Below are positions 17,253 to 26,192 of a stretch of 64,000 bases of DNA, one piece after another (position 1 is the first letter of the stretch; the number at the start of each line of letters is the position of its first letter). The position numbers and the translations under genes are program-made. The stretch comes from Lachnoclostridium sp. An76 (GTDB lineage Bacteria > Bacillota > Clostridia > Lachnospirales > Lachnospiraceae), in contig NZ_NFHL01000002.1 of the NCBI RefSeq assembly GCF_002161355.1, positions 186,001 through 250,000 of the forward strand, read 5' to 3'. The notes under the pieces are model-generated. The model made no database searches, was not told where the DNA came from, and saw only the letters and a program-made list of their open reading frames with translations.

Positions 17253-18734
17253 ATGAGAACATATTTACAGATCAATCCAAAAGACAATGTAGCAGTCGCC
17301 CTGGCTCCTTTAAGCGCTGGTACTGCGATCGAACTGGACGGGATCTCCCTTACTCTTTCAGAGGACATCCCCCAGGGACACAAGTTCGCCCTGAAACAGA
17401 TCCCTGAGGGCGGACAGGTCATCAAATACGGCTGTCCCATCGGCATCGCCAAAGAGGAGATCCTGCCCGGGCAGTGGGTACATATCCATAATATCAAAAC
17501 CGGGCTGGGCGACCTTCTGACCTACACCTACGACCGGAAGGTCACGGAGACTGCGCCCACGGAAGAGCGGTTCTTCCAGGGCTTCCGCAGGGCCGACGGA
17601 CGCGCTGCCGTGCGCAACGAGCTCTGGATCATCCCTACCGTGGGCTGCGTCAACAACATTGCCACAGCCATTGAGAAGAAGGCGCAGTCCCTGGTTACCG
17701 GCACGGTCGAAGCTGTCGCCGCCTTTCCCCATCCTTACGGATGCTCCCAGATGGGCGACGACCAGGAGCACACCCGCCAGGTCCTCGCAGACCTGATCAA
17801 CCATCCGAACGCAGGCGGCGTGCTCGTCCTGGGGCTCGGCTGCGAGAACAGCGGGATCGATGTGCTGAAAAATTACATCGGCGACTATGATCCGAACCGG
17901 GTGAAATTCCTCGTCTGTCAGGAATCTGAGGACGAGATCAGCGACGCCATGGACCTCCTGAAAGAGCTCGCCGCATACGCCGGACAGTTCCACAGGGAGC
18001 CCATCTCCTGCTCTGAGCTTGTCATCGGCATGAAATGCGGCGGCAGCGATGGTCTCTCCGGCATCACGGCGAACCCGACTGTCGGGGCATTCTCAGACCT
18101 GCTCATTTCCAAAGGCGGTACTACCATCCTTACGGAAGTCCCGGAGATGTTCGGCGCTGAGACCCAGCTGATGGACCGCTGTGAAACCGAGGAGCTGTTC
18201 CATCAGACCGTAGACCTGATCAATGATTTCAAAGAATACTTCACAAGCCACGGGCAGACTATTTACGAAAATCCTTCGCCCGGCAACAAAAAAGGCGGGA
18301 TCTCCACTCTGGAGGACAAGTCCATGGGCTGCACCCAGAAGTCCGGCACCGCGCCGGTCCGCGGCGTCCTTGCCTATGGGGAACGGGTAAAAGAAAAAGG
18401 GCTGAATCTTTTAAGCGCCCCCGGCAATGACCTGGTTGCCTCTACGGCACTGGCAGCGGCAGGAGCCCATATCGTGCTCTTTACGACCGGAAGGGGCACC
18501 CCCTTTGCCTCCCCTGTACCGACCGTCAAGATCTCTACGAACAACCGCCTGTATGAGAAAAAGCAGAACTGGATCGATTTCAACTGCGGCACGCTTGTCG
18601 AGGGCGGCACGCTGACAGAACTGAGGGACCGTTTCTTTGACTATATCATCAGTGTTGCCTCAGGGGAGCTGGTAAAATCAGAAAAAGCCGGTTTCCACGA
18701 CATGGCGATCTTCAAGCAGGGCGTGACCCTGTAG
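17253..18734 (+). CDS. uxaA: Altronate dehydratase
   Basis: Full-length UxaA of 493 residues. It dehydrates D-altronate to 2-keto-3-deoxygluconate in galacturonate catabolism. The N-terminal SAF domain (residues 1-90, with DNVAVAL, IPQGHKFAL and CPIGIAKEEI) is followed by the large catalytic domain (GFRRADGRAAVRNE, PTVGCVNN, HPYGCSQMGDD, GLGCENSG, MKCGGSDGLSGITANP, GTPFASPVPTVKI). ATG 17253 follows GGAGAG and begins MRTYLQINPKD; an in-frame ATG eight codons upstream lacks a ribosome site and overlaps the promoter. It is first in the operon with the acetyl esterase and uxaB, under the LacI-type operator at 17206-17219. Confidence 0.95.
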   Translation: MRTYLQINPKDNVAVALAPLSAGTAIELDGISLTLSEDIPQGHKFALKQIPEGGQVIKYGCPIGIAKEEILPGQWVHIHNIKTGLGDLLTYTYDRKVTETAPTEERFFQGFRRADGRAAVRNELWIIPTVGCVNNIATAIEKKAQSLVTGTVEAVAAFPHPYGCSQMGDDQEHTRQVLADLINHPNAGGVLVLGLGCENSGIDVLKNYIGDYDPNRVKFLVCQESEDEISDAMDLLKELAAYAGQFHREPISCSELVIGMKCGGSDGLSGITANPTVGAFSDLLISKGGTTILTEVPEMFGAETQLMDRCETEELFHQTVDLINDFKEYFTSHGQTIYENPSPGNKKGGISTLEDKSMGCTQKSGTAPVRGVLAYGERVKEKGLNLLSAPGNDLVASTALAAAGAHIVLFTTGRGTPFASPVPTVKISTNNRLYEKKQNWIDFNCGTLVEGGTLTELRDRFFDYIISVASGELVKSEKAGFHDMAIFKQGVTL

Positions 18735-18843
18735 GCAAGGGCGTCACCAGGCAGACAGAGACCGCCCTGCCTGACCCTGTAGGGCCGGATAGCCGAAGCG
18801 GCATCAGCATCCAAAAAAGAACTAATACTGGAGAGAACAGCAC

Positions 18844-19710
18844 ATGAATATGAAATCTGTTTTAATGATCGGGCAGTCCAATATGGCGGGAAGGGGATAC
18901 CTAAGCGATGTCCCCGCCATATATAATGAAAATATCCAGATGCTCCGAAACGGCAGATGGCAGATGATGGCAGAGCCTGTCAACTGCGACAAGCCTGTTG
19001 CCGGAGTGGGCCTTGCCGGCTCATTTGCCGCGATGTGGGCAACGGAGCATCCCGGAGAGAAGATAGGGCTGATCCCATGCGCGGAAGGCGGCAGTTCCAT
19101 TGACGAATGGCATCCCGCGGGCACACTCTTTAAACATGCTGTCAGCGAAACACATTTTGCCATGGAAGAGAGCGAACTCATTGCCGTCCTGTGGCACCAG
19201 GGAGAAAACGACAGCTTCGGCGGCCGCCACAGGACTTACTATGATAAATTAAAACAGATCGTGGAAACGCTGAGGGTTGAACTAAGGCAGCCTGGCATCC
19301 CCTTCATCCTCGGCGGTCTGGGCGATTTCCTTGAACACGCGCGCCTGGGCGCGGACTGCCGGGAATACCGGGAGATCAACCGTGAACTTAAGAGGTTCGC
19401 CGCAGAGCAGGACAATTGCTTCTTTGCGACAGCAGAAGGCCTCACCTCAAATCCGGACATGCTGCATTTCAACGCAGTGTCCCAGAGGAAACTTGGCGTG
19501 CGCTACTATGAAGCCTTTTCCACAAAAACAGATGTCCTGCATCCGCTGGAAAATGAGGACGGACTGCTTGACCAGTGCATTAACAGCAGGCCTTACAGCC
19601 AGAACGAAAAAATGTATCAGCTCATGTTCCGGTTCGCGACCGGCGGGATTTCTTATGAAGAGACCCTGGAGCAGATGGAGAAACTAAGAAAGGGAGATAC
19701 TGAGAAATGA
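18844..19710 (+). CDS. SASA/CE6-type carbohydrate acetylesterase
   Basis: SGNH-fold esterase of 288 residues. Block I is VLMIGQSNMAGRGYL with the nucleophile Ser near residue 13, the Gly/Asn oxyanion region follows, and VLWHQGENDS and a C-terminal Asp/His region (PDMLHFNAVSQRKLG) complete the active site. Family members (sialate O-acetylesterase domain, carbohydrate esterase family 6) remove acetyl groups from xylan or other glycans. No signal peptide is seen, so it probably deacetylates imported oligosaccharides. It lies 109 bp after uxaA and its stop overlaps the uxaB start (ATGA), so it is co-expressed with uronate catabolism. The exact substrate is inferred. Confidence 0.85.
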   Translation: MNMKSVLMIGQSNMAGRGYLSDVPAIYNENIQMLRNGRWQMMAEPVNCDKPVAGVGLAGSFAAMWATEHPGEKIGLIPCAEGGSSIDEWHPAGTLFKHAVSETHFAMEESELIAVLWHQGENDSFGGRHRTYYDKLKQIVETLRVELRQPGIPFILGGLGDFLEHARLGADCREYREINRELKRFAAEQDNCFFATAEGLTSNPDMLHFNAVSQRKLGVRYYEAFSTKTDVLHPLENEDGLLDQCINSRPYSQNEKMYQLMFRFATGGISYEETLEQMEKLRKGDTEK

Positions 19711-21176
19711 AAACGATCAATGATGTAATCGAGAAAAAATATGGGAACTATCCGGAAAAAGTACTCCAGTTCGGGGAGGGAAACTTCCTCCGCGCATTCG
19801 TGGACTGGATGATCGACAAAGCGAACCGGGACGGCATCTACCATGGCAGCATCGTACTCTGCCAGCCCATCGCGCAGGGACTCAAAGACATGATCAACGC
19901 GCAGGACGGCGTATATACCCTCGCCATGCGCGGCGCGGAAAACGGGCAGCCCGTGGAGAAGATCGAAGTCATCACCTCTGTATCACGGTGCATCAATCCC
20001 TATGAAAACTATGAGGATCTGATGGAGATCGCGCGCAGCGCGGACCTGGAAGTCGTGGTGTCCAATACCACCGAAGCGGGCATTACCTACCATGCAGGCG
20101 ATCAGCCGACGGATCGCCCGCCTGTATCCTTTCCGGCGAAAGTGACTGCGTTCCTGTACGAACGTTACAAAGCATTCCACGGCGACCCGGAAAAAGGTCT
20201 TCTCTTCCTCCCCGTAGAGCTCATCGACAATAACGGAGCGGAATTAAAGCGCATTGTCCTCCAATACGCGCAGGAATGGGAGCTGGGCCAGGAGTTCACC
20301 GACTGGATCAATACAGCCAATGCGTTTACCAGCACTCTGGTAGACCGCATCGTCACCGGATATCCCAGGGACGAAGTCTCTTACTTCGAGGAAAAGCTGG
20401 GCTATAAAGACAACATCATCGACACAAGCGAACTCTTCAATCTCTGGGTCATTGAAGGGGACAAAAAATGGGCTGACAAACTCCCTGTCCATAAGACCGA
20501 TGCCAATGTCATCTGGACAGGCGATGTCAAGCCGTACAAAAAACGAAAAGTGCGCATCTTAAACGGCGCCCATACATCCACGGTCCTCGCCGCGTACCTG
20601 GCCGGATTTGACATCGTGGGGGATTTTATGAAAGACGACACTGTGCGCACCTTTATGAACAACGTGATCTATCAGGAAGTCATCCCCACGCTGGACCTTC
20701 CGAAAGAGGAGCTGGAGTCCTTTGCCGCCGCGGTCAACGACCGCTTCGCGAATCCGTATATCAAACACAAGCTGCTGGATATCGCCCTCAACTCCTGCTC
20801 CAAGTTCAACGCCAGATGCCTGCCTTCTCTCCTGGGATATGTTGAGGAAAAAGGCGTGCTTCCGAAATGCCTGACCTTCTCCCTCGCAGCATTCATCAAG
20901 TTCTACCAGGGAGAATGGAAAGACGGCGTGTATACGGGCACGAGAAAGGACGGCACACAGTACCCGCTCAGGGATGATGAGTCCGTGATCCGCTTCTTTG
21001 CTGACGCCTGGTCCGGAAATGACGCTGAGGGCACAGCAGCGGCAGTCCTCTCGAACAAAGACTTCTGGAGCGGGAAAGACCTGACAGAAGTGCCGGGGCT
21101 CAAAGACGCGGTCGCAGGCTATTTAAGAGAGATGGAAGAAAAAGATATAAAAGAGATCATGGCTGGGCTTATCTGA
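19707..21176 (+). CDS. uxaB: Tagaturonate reductase (altronate oxidoreductase)
   Basis: Full-length UxaB of 489 residues, a member of the mannitol dehydrogenase family. It reduces D-tagaturonate to D-altronate with NADH. Visible motifs include VLQFGEGNFLRAFVDWMIDKAN near the N-terminus (nucleotide-binding region), VVSNTTEAGI, LPVELIDNNG, the TDWI..ANAFTSTLVDRIVTGYP segment and RILNGAHTSTVLAAYLAG with the family Lys/Asn/His region. The ribosome site GGGAG lies before ATG 19707 and the start overlaps the esterase stop. The order uxaC, regulator, uxaA, esterase, uxaB gives the complete galacturonate-to-ketodeoxygluconate route in this window. KDG kinase and aldolase are not in the window. Confidence 0.95.
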   Translation: MKTINDVIEKKYGNYPEKVLQFGEGNFLRAFVDWMIDKANRDGIYHGSIVLCQPIAQGLKDMINAQDGVYTLAMRGAENGQPVEKIEVITSVSRCINPYENYEDLMEIARSADLEVVVSNTTEAGITYHAGDQPTDRPPVSFPAKVTAFLYERYKAFHGDPEKGLLFLPVELIDNNGAELKRIVLQYAQEWELGQEFTDWINTANAFTSTLVDRIVTGYPRDEVSYFEEKLGYKDNIIDTSELFNLWVIEGDKKWADKLPVHKTDANVIWTGDVKPYKKRKVRILNGAHTSTVLAAYLAGFDIVGDFMKDDTVRTFMNNVIYQEVIPTLDLPKEELESFAAAVNDRFANPYIKHKLLDIALNSCSKFNARCLPSLLGYVEEKGVLPKCLTFSLAAFIKFYQGEWKDGVYTGTRKDGTQYPLRDDESVIRFFADAWSGNDAEGTAAAVLSNKDFWSGKDLTEVPGLKDAVAGYLREMEEKDIKEIMAGLI

Positions 21177-21199
21177 TAAGCCGTAGGGGAAGAAAACAG

Positions 21200-21237
21200 G
21201 CAGATACCGGGACTCACACTCCCGGGTCTGCTTTTTC
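21200..21237 (+). terminator. Terminator after uxaB
   Basis: GCAGATACCGGGA and TCCCGGGTCTGC form a long stem with a short loop, followed by TTTTT. It ends the uxaA operon. Confidence 0.85.
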
Positions 21238-21385
21238 TCGGTCCTTTTTATGGCACTGCCCCTGTTTCCGTGATATAATACTCCCATACTATGACACCAA
21301 GGTCAAAAGCCCCTCGTTCCATGCACGTCCTTCAAGAGAAGACACAGGGGCCGGGACCCGCAGAAACTTACCCGGAGGCATTGCC

Positions 21386-22204
21386 ATGCACAGAAAAAAA
21401 GTCCTTGTGACCGGCTCTTCCCGCGGTATCGGACGCGCCTGCGCCCTCGCATTCGCGGAAGCCGGATATCACGTTTTCATAAACTGCCGGAACTCTCTCG
21501 AAAGGCTGGACTCTCTCGAAAGAGAGATCCTCGGTCTCGGCGGGACCTGCACTAAAGTGCCCGGAGACGTCGGAAACCCGGATGAAGTCCGCCGTATCTT
21601 CCGTGTGATCTCAGGGAGCGGCGCGTCGGCATTCTCAGGCACCACAGACGTATCAGACCCTCACAATAGTACGGACATACTCAACAGCGGGATCGGGCTC
21701 CATACCGCGGACGGGCTTGACGTACTGATCAACAATGCCGGGATCTCCCATTTCGGGCTCCTGAGCGATATGTCAGACGAAGAATGGCAGACCGTAATGG
21801 ATACAAACCTGTCTTCTGCTTTCTACTGCTGCCGGGAGGCTGTTCCCTATATGGTATCCAGAAAGCAGGGGCGGATCATCAATATCTCCTCCATGTGGGG
21901 CGTAGCAGGGGCTTCCTGCGAGGCAGCCTACTCCGCGTCAAAGGCAGGGCTCAACGGCCTGACCCAGGCGCTGGCAAAGGAGCTTGCCCCGAGCAATGTC
22001 CAGGTGAACGCCATTGCCTGCGGCGTGATCGACACAGAGATGAATGCCCGGCTGGATGAAGAAGAGCGGAACGCACTGAGAGAAGAGATCCCGGCCGGCC
22101 GTTTCGGCACGCCCGAAGAGGTGGCAGAACTCACCCTCATGCTCGCCGAAGCCCCCGGATATCTCACCGGGCAGATCATCCGCATGGACGGCGGTCTGAT
22201 CTGA
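21386..22204 (+). CDS. SDR-family oxidoreductase with an unusual insertion
   Basis: Short-chain dehydrogenase/reductase of 272 residues, FabG-like. The cofactor motif TGSSRGIGRA is at residues 9-18, NNAG at about 117, the catalytic Ser in INISSMWG and Tyr/Lys in YSASKAG, and the C-terminus has TGQIIRMDGGLI. Between the beta-strand with GDVGNPDEV and LINNAG there is an extra segment of about 30 residues (SGSGASAFSGTTDVSDPHNS and on) that classical SDRs lack. GGAGG lies before ATG 21386, and a -10 TATAAT is at 21274-21279. It is followed after 67 bp by the BMC shell protein gene. Substrate unknown. It could be a 3-oxoacyl-ACP reductase or a polyol/uronate dehydrogenase. Confidence 0.85.
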   Translation: MHRKKVLVTGSSRGIGRACALAFAEAGYHVFINCRNSLERLDSLEREILGLGGTCTKVPGDVGNPDEVRRIFRVISGSGASAFSGTTDVSDPHNSTDILNSGIGLHTADGLDVLINNAGISHFGLLSDMSDEEWQTVMDTNLSSAFYCCREAVPYMVSRKQGRIINISSMWGVAGASCEAAYSASKAGLNGLTQALAKELAPSNVQVNAIACGVIDTEMNARLDEEERNALREEIPAGRFGTPEEVAELTLMLAEAPGYLTGQIIRMDGGLI

Positions 22205-22271
22205 AGTGCTTTACGATCAGCACTCTCATTCTTTCTCATTCTATTGACCAAATTTATTTAGGAGAATACTT

Positions 22272-23000
22272 ATGATAGATGTAAATGACCTGACAAAGAT
22301 TTCAAAAGACTGCTCCCTCACGGAGTTCGTCGGAACGACCGTACTGGACACGATCGGGCTCGTCATCCCAGGCATCGATGCCTCCCTGCTGGAACGGATG
22401 GATCTGAAAAAATCCTATAAAAGCCTGGGCCTGATCAGCTCCCGCACCGGAGCTGCCGGGCAGATCAACGCGGCGGACGAGGCAGTAAAATCTACCAATA
22501 CGGAAGTCGTATCCATTGAGCTTCCCCGCGACACAAAGGGCTGGGGCGGACACGGATGCTTCATCATCATCGGCGGGGACAATGTCTCTGACGTGCGCAG
22601 GGCAGTGGAGATCGCACTGGAATATATAGAGAAATACGCCGGAGAACTGTACATCAGCCAGGCAGGGCACCTGGAATTCACCTACTCCGCTAATGCAGAC
22701 ACAGCCCTTAATATGGCGTTCGGCGCGCCCATCGGAAGGCCGTTCGGCTTCTTCTGCGGCTCCCCCGCCGCCATCGGCCTGGTCATGGCAGATCTGGCAG
22801 TCAAGTCTTCCCCGGTGGAAGTCATCAAATACATGACCCCGGACAACGGGACAAGCCACTCAAATGAAGTCATCGTCGCAGTGACCGGGGATGCATCCGC
22901 GGTAAAGAACTCCGTGCTCACAGCAAGAGAAGTCGGGCTGCAGCTGCTCGTGGCAATGGGGAGCTGGCCGGAGACACCGTCAAAGCCATACTTATTCTGA
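22272..23000 (+). CDS. PduB-like trimeric bacterial microcompartment shell protein
   Basis: Protein of 242 residues with two tandem BMC domains (about 18-120 and 125-238). Strong PduB-type motifs are CSLTEFVGTTVLDTIGLVIP, ADEAVKSTNTEVVSIELPRD, GGHGCFIIIGGDNVSDVRRA and GTSHSNEVIVAVTGD. In 1,2-propanediol or related microcompartments this subunit forms gated trimeric shell tiles. The N-terminal extension that binds cargo in full PduB is absent, so it resembles the short form PduB'. AGGAG precedes ATG 22272. No other shell proteins, diol dehydratase or aldehyde dehydrogenase genes are present nearby; the only co-directional neighbour is the SDR gene. It may be an orphan tile supplied to a compartment encoded elsewhere, or a relic. 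Confidence 0.88.
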   Translation: MIDVNDLTKISKDCSLTEFVGTTVLDTIGLVIPGIDASLLERMDLKKSYKSLGLISSRTGAAGQINAADEAVKSTNTEVVSIELPRDTKGWGGHGCFIIIGGDNVSDVRRAVEIALEYIEKYAGELYISQAGHLEFTYSANADTALNMAFGAPIGRPFGFFCGSPAAIGLVMADLAVKSSPVEVIKYMTPDNGTSHSNEVIVAVTGDASAVKNSVLTAREVGLQLLVAMGSWPETPSKPYLF

Positions 23001-23004
23001 GCCT

Positions 23005-23962
23005 GAAATCTGTATTTGTGGGGGTGCCAGATGATTGGCTAAACGTCCGAAAACAGTGAAGCGCAGATATCGAAGACGTATTCAGCACGGGTGTGTGGGT
23101 GGCTTCGGCTCCGGGGCTCCGGGGCAGCAAAAACTAAGAAATCCGGGACTATGCTAAAAGCAGAAAGCAGCAGGGAGCAACTCGCCTTTGGCTCAGACAA
23201 GCCCCCTGCTGCTTTCAACGCATAGTTCCGGATTTCAAGTTTTTTCAAGCCCCTCCGCAGTCACCTCAGTCACCCACACACCCGTGCTGAAAGGTTTTCG
23301 AAAAAGGCGCTTCGCTGTTTTCTGGTTTACTCAAGCCGGAAGCTCCCCAGCAAATGCAGCGTTTAAAAACGTAGTGAGAGAGGGGAACTTCTTCGACAAA
23401 AAGCAACCTTCTCCAACCAGCAGAAACATACCCCGAGAAAAACCTTTCCGCCAAAAGATAGCCCTCCCCCAGCTAGCAGAATTCTATAGCCAGAGAGGCA
23501 CAGCTTGCTGGGCCAAATCGAACGGCTAATCCCCTCCCGGAAGTCCGCGGTCCCTTCCGATTAATAAATCTTCCTGTTTCGCCACAGAAGCTCCCCTTTC
23601 ACCCACCTTTCGAAATCCTGCATTTGCCTGCAGGGGCCTGCCGATCGGATGCGCGCAGAAAACCGCTCCTTTGATGCGCCTTTCGCGGCGGACGGGGATA
23701 TGGCGACGGTGACTTGGAGTAATCTGCCGGAAAGACTTAAAGGGAGAAAGCGTGGCGTTAATTGTCCGGCGGATGCCTGAGGCGGAGCCGAATCTTCCGC
23801 CGGACAATTGCTTTTAGCCATGCTTTCTCCCTTTTACGTCTTTCCCAGATTACGGAACCGGAACCTGAGCCATATCCCCGCCCGCCGCGAAAACGTCCTG
23901 CATCAAACCGACGGTTTTCGGACGTTCAGCCATTGGCAGGCTCCCCCACAAATACAGATTTC
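23005..23962. repeat. 958-bp non-coding tract of nested inverted repeats
   Basis: The whole space between the convergent BMC and nitroreductase genes is made of inverted repeats and shows no convincing gene. Outer arms of about 50 bp (23005-23054 and 23914-23962) are about 85 percent complementary. Module A (23049-23322) contains a perfect 21-bp arm pair (23081-23101 / 23271-23291), a 15/16 pair (23049-23064 / 23307-23322) and AAAGCAGCAGGG / CCCTGCTGCTTT. A middle pair is GCAAATGCAG / CTGCATTTGC (23350, 23618). Module B (23681-23892) contains AATTGTCCGGCGGA / TCCGCCGGACAATT (23760, 23796), a 13-bp pair (23739 / 23822) and TTTCGCGGCGG / CCGCCGCGAAA. It may be a mobile fold-back element or a structured RNA; its identity is unknown. 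Confidence 0.8.
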
Positions 23963-24752
23963 ATCTCCATATGATATCCGCCTTTTTCCGAGGTGCTGTC
24001 CTTTTATACGCCACCGCCGGATATCCGATGAGCATACAGCACGCCACCGGGGTGTCCCCGGTCCCGAGCCATTCTTTCAGGGGCTTCCATCCCTCTGTGA
24101 TCCGCTGGATGTACCCGCTGTACAGGACTCCCGCGCCTTCTGCCACAGCCATATTTTCGATGTTTGCTGCTGCCAGGCCGCCGTCCAGCGGGTTGTCCGC
24201 GGCGATGAAAATGCACGCCGGGGCATTGAAAAAGAGAGGGTCGTCCTTCGGGTCTTTCCTCTGTCTCCGGTACATAAATTTAAACATCATAGAATAATGA
24301 GGCGCTGTCTTTTTCATCTCCTCAGCCAGTTCCGGCATCTGGCTCCACAGATATTCCCGGAATGCGGGCAGTTCTTCCTGCAGGACGATAAACCTGCATG
24401 CCTGGCGGTTTTTCGCGGTGGCCGTATACCTGCCCGCCTCCAGGATCCTCTCCAGCACTTCCCTGCTTATAGCTTCTTCCCGGTAATTCCGGATACTGCG
24501 CCGGAATTTTACGGCGTGCAGGAAATTCTCCGGATCTACTGTGAATGTCTCCCTGTCATATTCTTCTACATCCGCCATATCATATTCCGGGATCGATACC
24601 GCCGCCCGGGGACAGACTGCCACGCAGTGCCCGCACTGGATGCACCCCGGCGTATAAACAGCCTTCCCGTCTGTCACCGTCAGCTTCTCCGCAGGGCAGT
24701 CTGCCGCGCACAGCCCGCACCCGATACATTTTCCCCTGTCTATCACTACCAT
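23961..24752 (-). CDS. Ferredoxin-domain nitroreductase family protein
   Basis: Protein of 263 residues. Residues 1-60 hold two 4Fe-4S clusters (CIGCGLCAADCP and CIQCGHCVAVCP). The rest is an FMN nitroreductase fold (RRSIRNYREEAISREVLERILEAGRY, TAKNRQACRFIVL, VACCMLIGYPA). Such fusions transfer electrons from a ferredoxin site to FMN for reduction of nitro compounds, quinones or unknown substrates. ATG 24752 has AAGGAGG 8 bases upstream; a frame 26 codons longer has no ribosome site. Its stop lies at the edge of the inverted-repeat tract. hflX is 81 bp upstream on the same strand. Physiological substrate unknown. Confidence 0.88.
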   Translation of the reverse strand: MVVIDRGKCIGCGLCAADCPAEKLTVTDGKAVYTPGCIQCGHCVAVCPRAAVSIPEYDMADVEEYDRETFTVDPENFLHAVKFRRSIRNYREEAISREVLERILEAGRYTATAKNRQACRFIVLQEELPAFREYLWSQMPELAEEMKKTAPHYSMMFKFMYRRQRKDPKDDPLFFNAPACIFIAADNPLDGGLAAANIENMAVAEGAGVLYSGYIQRITEGWKPLKEWLGTGDTPVACCMLIGYPAVAYKRTAPRKKADIIWR

Positions 24753-24833
24753 GTTCCTGCCTCCTTGTCCAATTGTCCAGTCCGACCGTCCGCTTATCTC
24801 TGTACAGAAAAAAGCGTCCGCCGGGGCCATCCC

Positions 24834-26069
24834 TTACACTCTCCCGTACACATCCTTTGGCACATAAGCTTTGACCGCGATCCCCTCGGGCACATATTCT
24901 TCCGAGAGGAGCTGTCCCCTGCTGCGGATGACCTGGATTTTCCCTGCCTCTGAGAAATCATACAGCCGTTCGATATAGATCTGGTCCCTGCGGATGATCT
25001 CCAGGAGAGCTTTCTTCAGTTCGTCCAGCCCCTGCCCCGTCTTTGCCGACGCCGGGATCGAGTAATCCGCCTGGAAGTCCCTCTGCCTCACCGGCGCTCC
25101 GAGAAGATCCTGCTTGTTAAAGAGCGTGATGACCGGCTTTCCCTCTGCCCCGAGCTGGCGCAGAGTCTCATATACCACATGCATCTGCTCGTCCATCTGC
25201 GGGTTGGAAGCATCTACCACATGGATGATGATGTCCGCATATCTTGCCTCTTCCAGCGTACTCTTAAATGCCTCCACCAGATGATGGGGCAGCTTGCGTA
25301 TGAACCCTACTGTATCCGTGATCAGGATCTCCTGCGTATTGTCCAGCATCAGAGAACGGGTCGTCGTATCCAGTGTGGAAAACAGCATGGCATCTTCGAG
25401 GATTCCCGCATCTGTCAGCGCATTCTCGATGCTGCTCTTCCCCGCGGAGGTATAGCCTACCAGCGCGGCGACCTTCAGCCCTGACTGCTTCCTCTGGGCA
25501 CGGATGAGTTCCCTGTGCTTTTCCACGTCTTTTAACTCTCTCTTGAGCCTGCTGATCCGCTCCCGGATGAGCCGGCGGTCCATCTCCAGCTTTTTCTCCC
25601 CAGGCCCCCTCGTGCCGATGCCGCCGCCGAGCCGGGACAGGGATCTTCCGAGCCCGGTCAGCCGGGAAGCGCGGTATCTGAGCTGCGCCAGTTCCACCTG
25701 GATCTTTCCTTCCCCGGATGCCGCTCTGGCCGCAAAAATATCCAGGATCAGCAGCGTCCGGTCGATCACCTTGCAGGACAGCTCTGCCTCCAGATTGCCC
25801 AGCTGCGCGCTCGTCAGCTCGTCATCGCAGATGATCCCGTCGGCATCTGTCTCCCAGATAAGCTCTTTAAGCTCCAGCAGCTTTCCCCTGCCCAGATAAG
25901 TCGCCGGGTGCGCTGCCTCCCTCGCCTGTATAAGCCTGCCTGCGACCTTTGCTCCCGCGGTCTTCGCCAGCTCTTCCAGCTCGTCGAGAGAGCGCTCAGC
26001 CGCATCCCCGTCCCCTGTGTCAATCCCGACCAGGATGACCGTCTCTTCGATCCGTTCCATATCATACAT
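24834..26069 (-). CDS. hflX: GTPase HflX
   Basis: Protein of 411 residues. The N-terminal HflX-specific domain (VGIDTGDGDAAERSLDELEELA, HPATYLGRGKLLEL, CDDELTSAQLGNLE) is followed by a coiled glycine-rich linker with GTRGPGEKKLEMDRR. The GTPase domain has G1 GYTSAGKSS, G3 DTVGFIRKLPHHLVEAF and G4 NKQDLL. HflX binds the large ribosomal subunit and rescues or splits stalled ribosomes under stress. The chosen start ATG 26069 has AAGGAGAG upstream, whereas the frame extends 34 codons further without a ribosome site. Length fits bacterial HflX. Its neighbours (ferredoxin-nitroreductase downstream, TPR lipoprotein upstream) are not functionally linked in any obvious way. Confidence 0.94.
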   Translation of the reverse strand: MYDMERIEETVILVGIDTGDGDAAERSLDELEELAKTAGAKVAGRLIQAREAAHPATYLGRGKLLELKELIWETDADGIICDDELTSAQLGNLEAELSCKVIDRTLLILDIFAARAASGEGKIQVELAQLRYRASRLTGLGRSLSRLGGGIGTRGPGEKKLEMDRRLIRERISRLKRELKDVEKHRELIRAQRKQSGLKVAALVGYTSAGKSSIENALTDAGILEDAMLFSTLDTTTRSLMLDNTQEILITDTVGFIRKLPHHLVEAFKSTLEEARYADIIIHVVDASNPQMDEQMHVVYETLRQLGAEGKPVITLFNKQDLLGAPVRQRDFQADYSIPASAKTGQGLDELKKALLEIIRRDQIYIERLYDFSEAGKIQVIRSRGQLLSEEYVPEGIAVKAYVPKDVYGRV

Positions 26070-26192
26070 CTGTTTTCTCTCCTTCGTGATCCAATCCCCC
26101 GATGCAGGCATACGGAGCATCACCCCGGCAGCGGCACCGTATGATGCCCTGCGAAATGCTGTACGCACCAAAAAACCGGCAGCGCATACGCA

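Noticed and set aside
23005..23960. Short open frames on both strands in the inverted-repeat tract
   Set aside because: They follow the palindromic DNA, lack ribosome sites, and show no recognisable domains.
23005..23962. Identification as a known large RNA class such as ROOL or GOLLD
   Set aside because: Size is similar but I cannot match any conserved motif of those classes from sequence alone.
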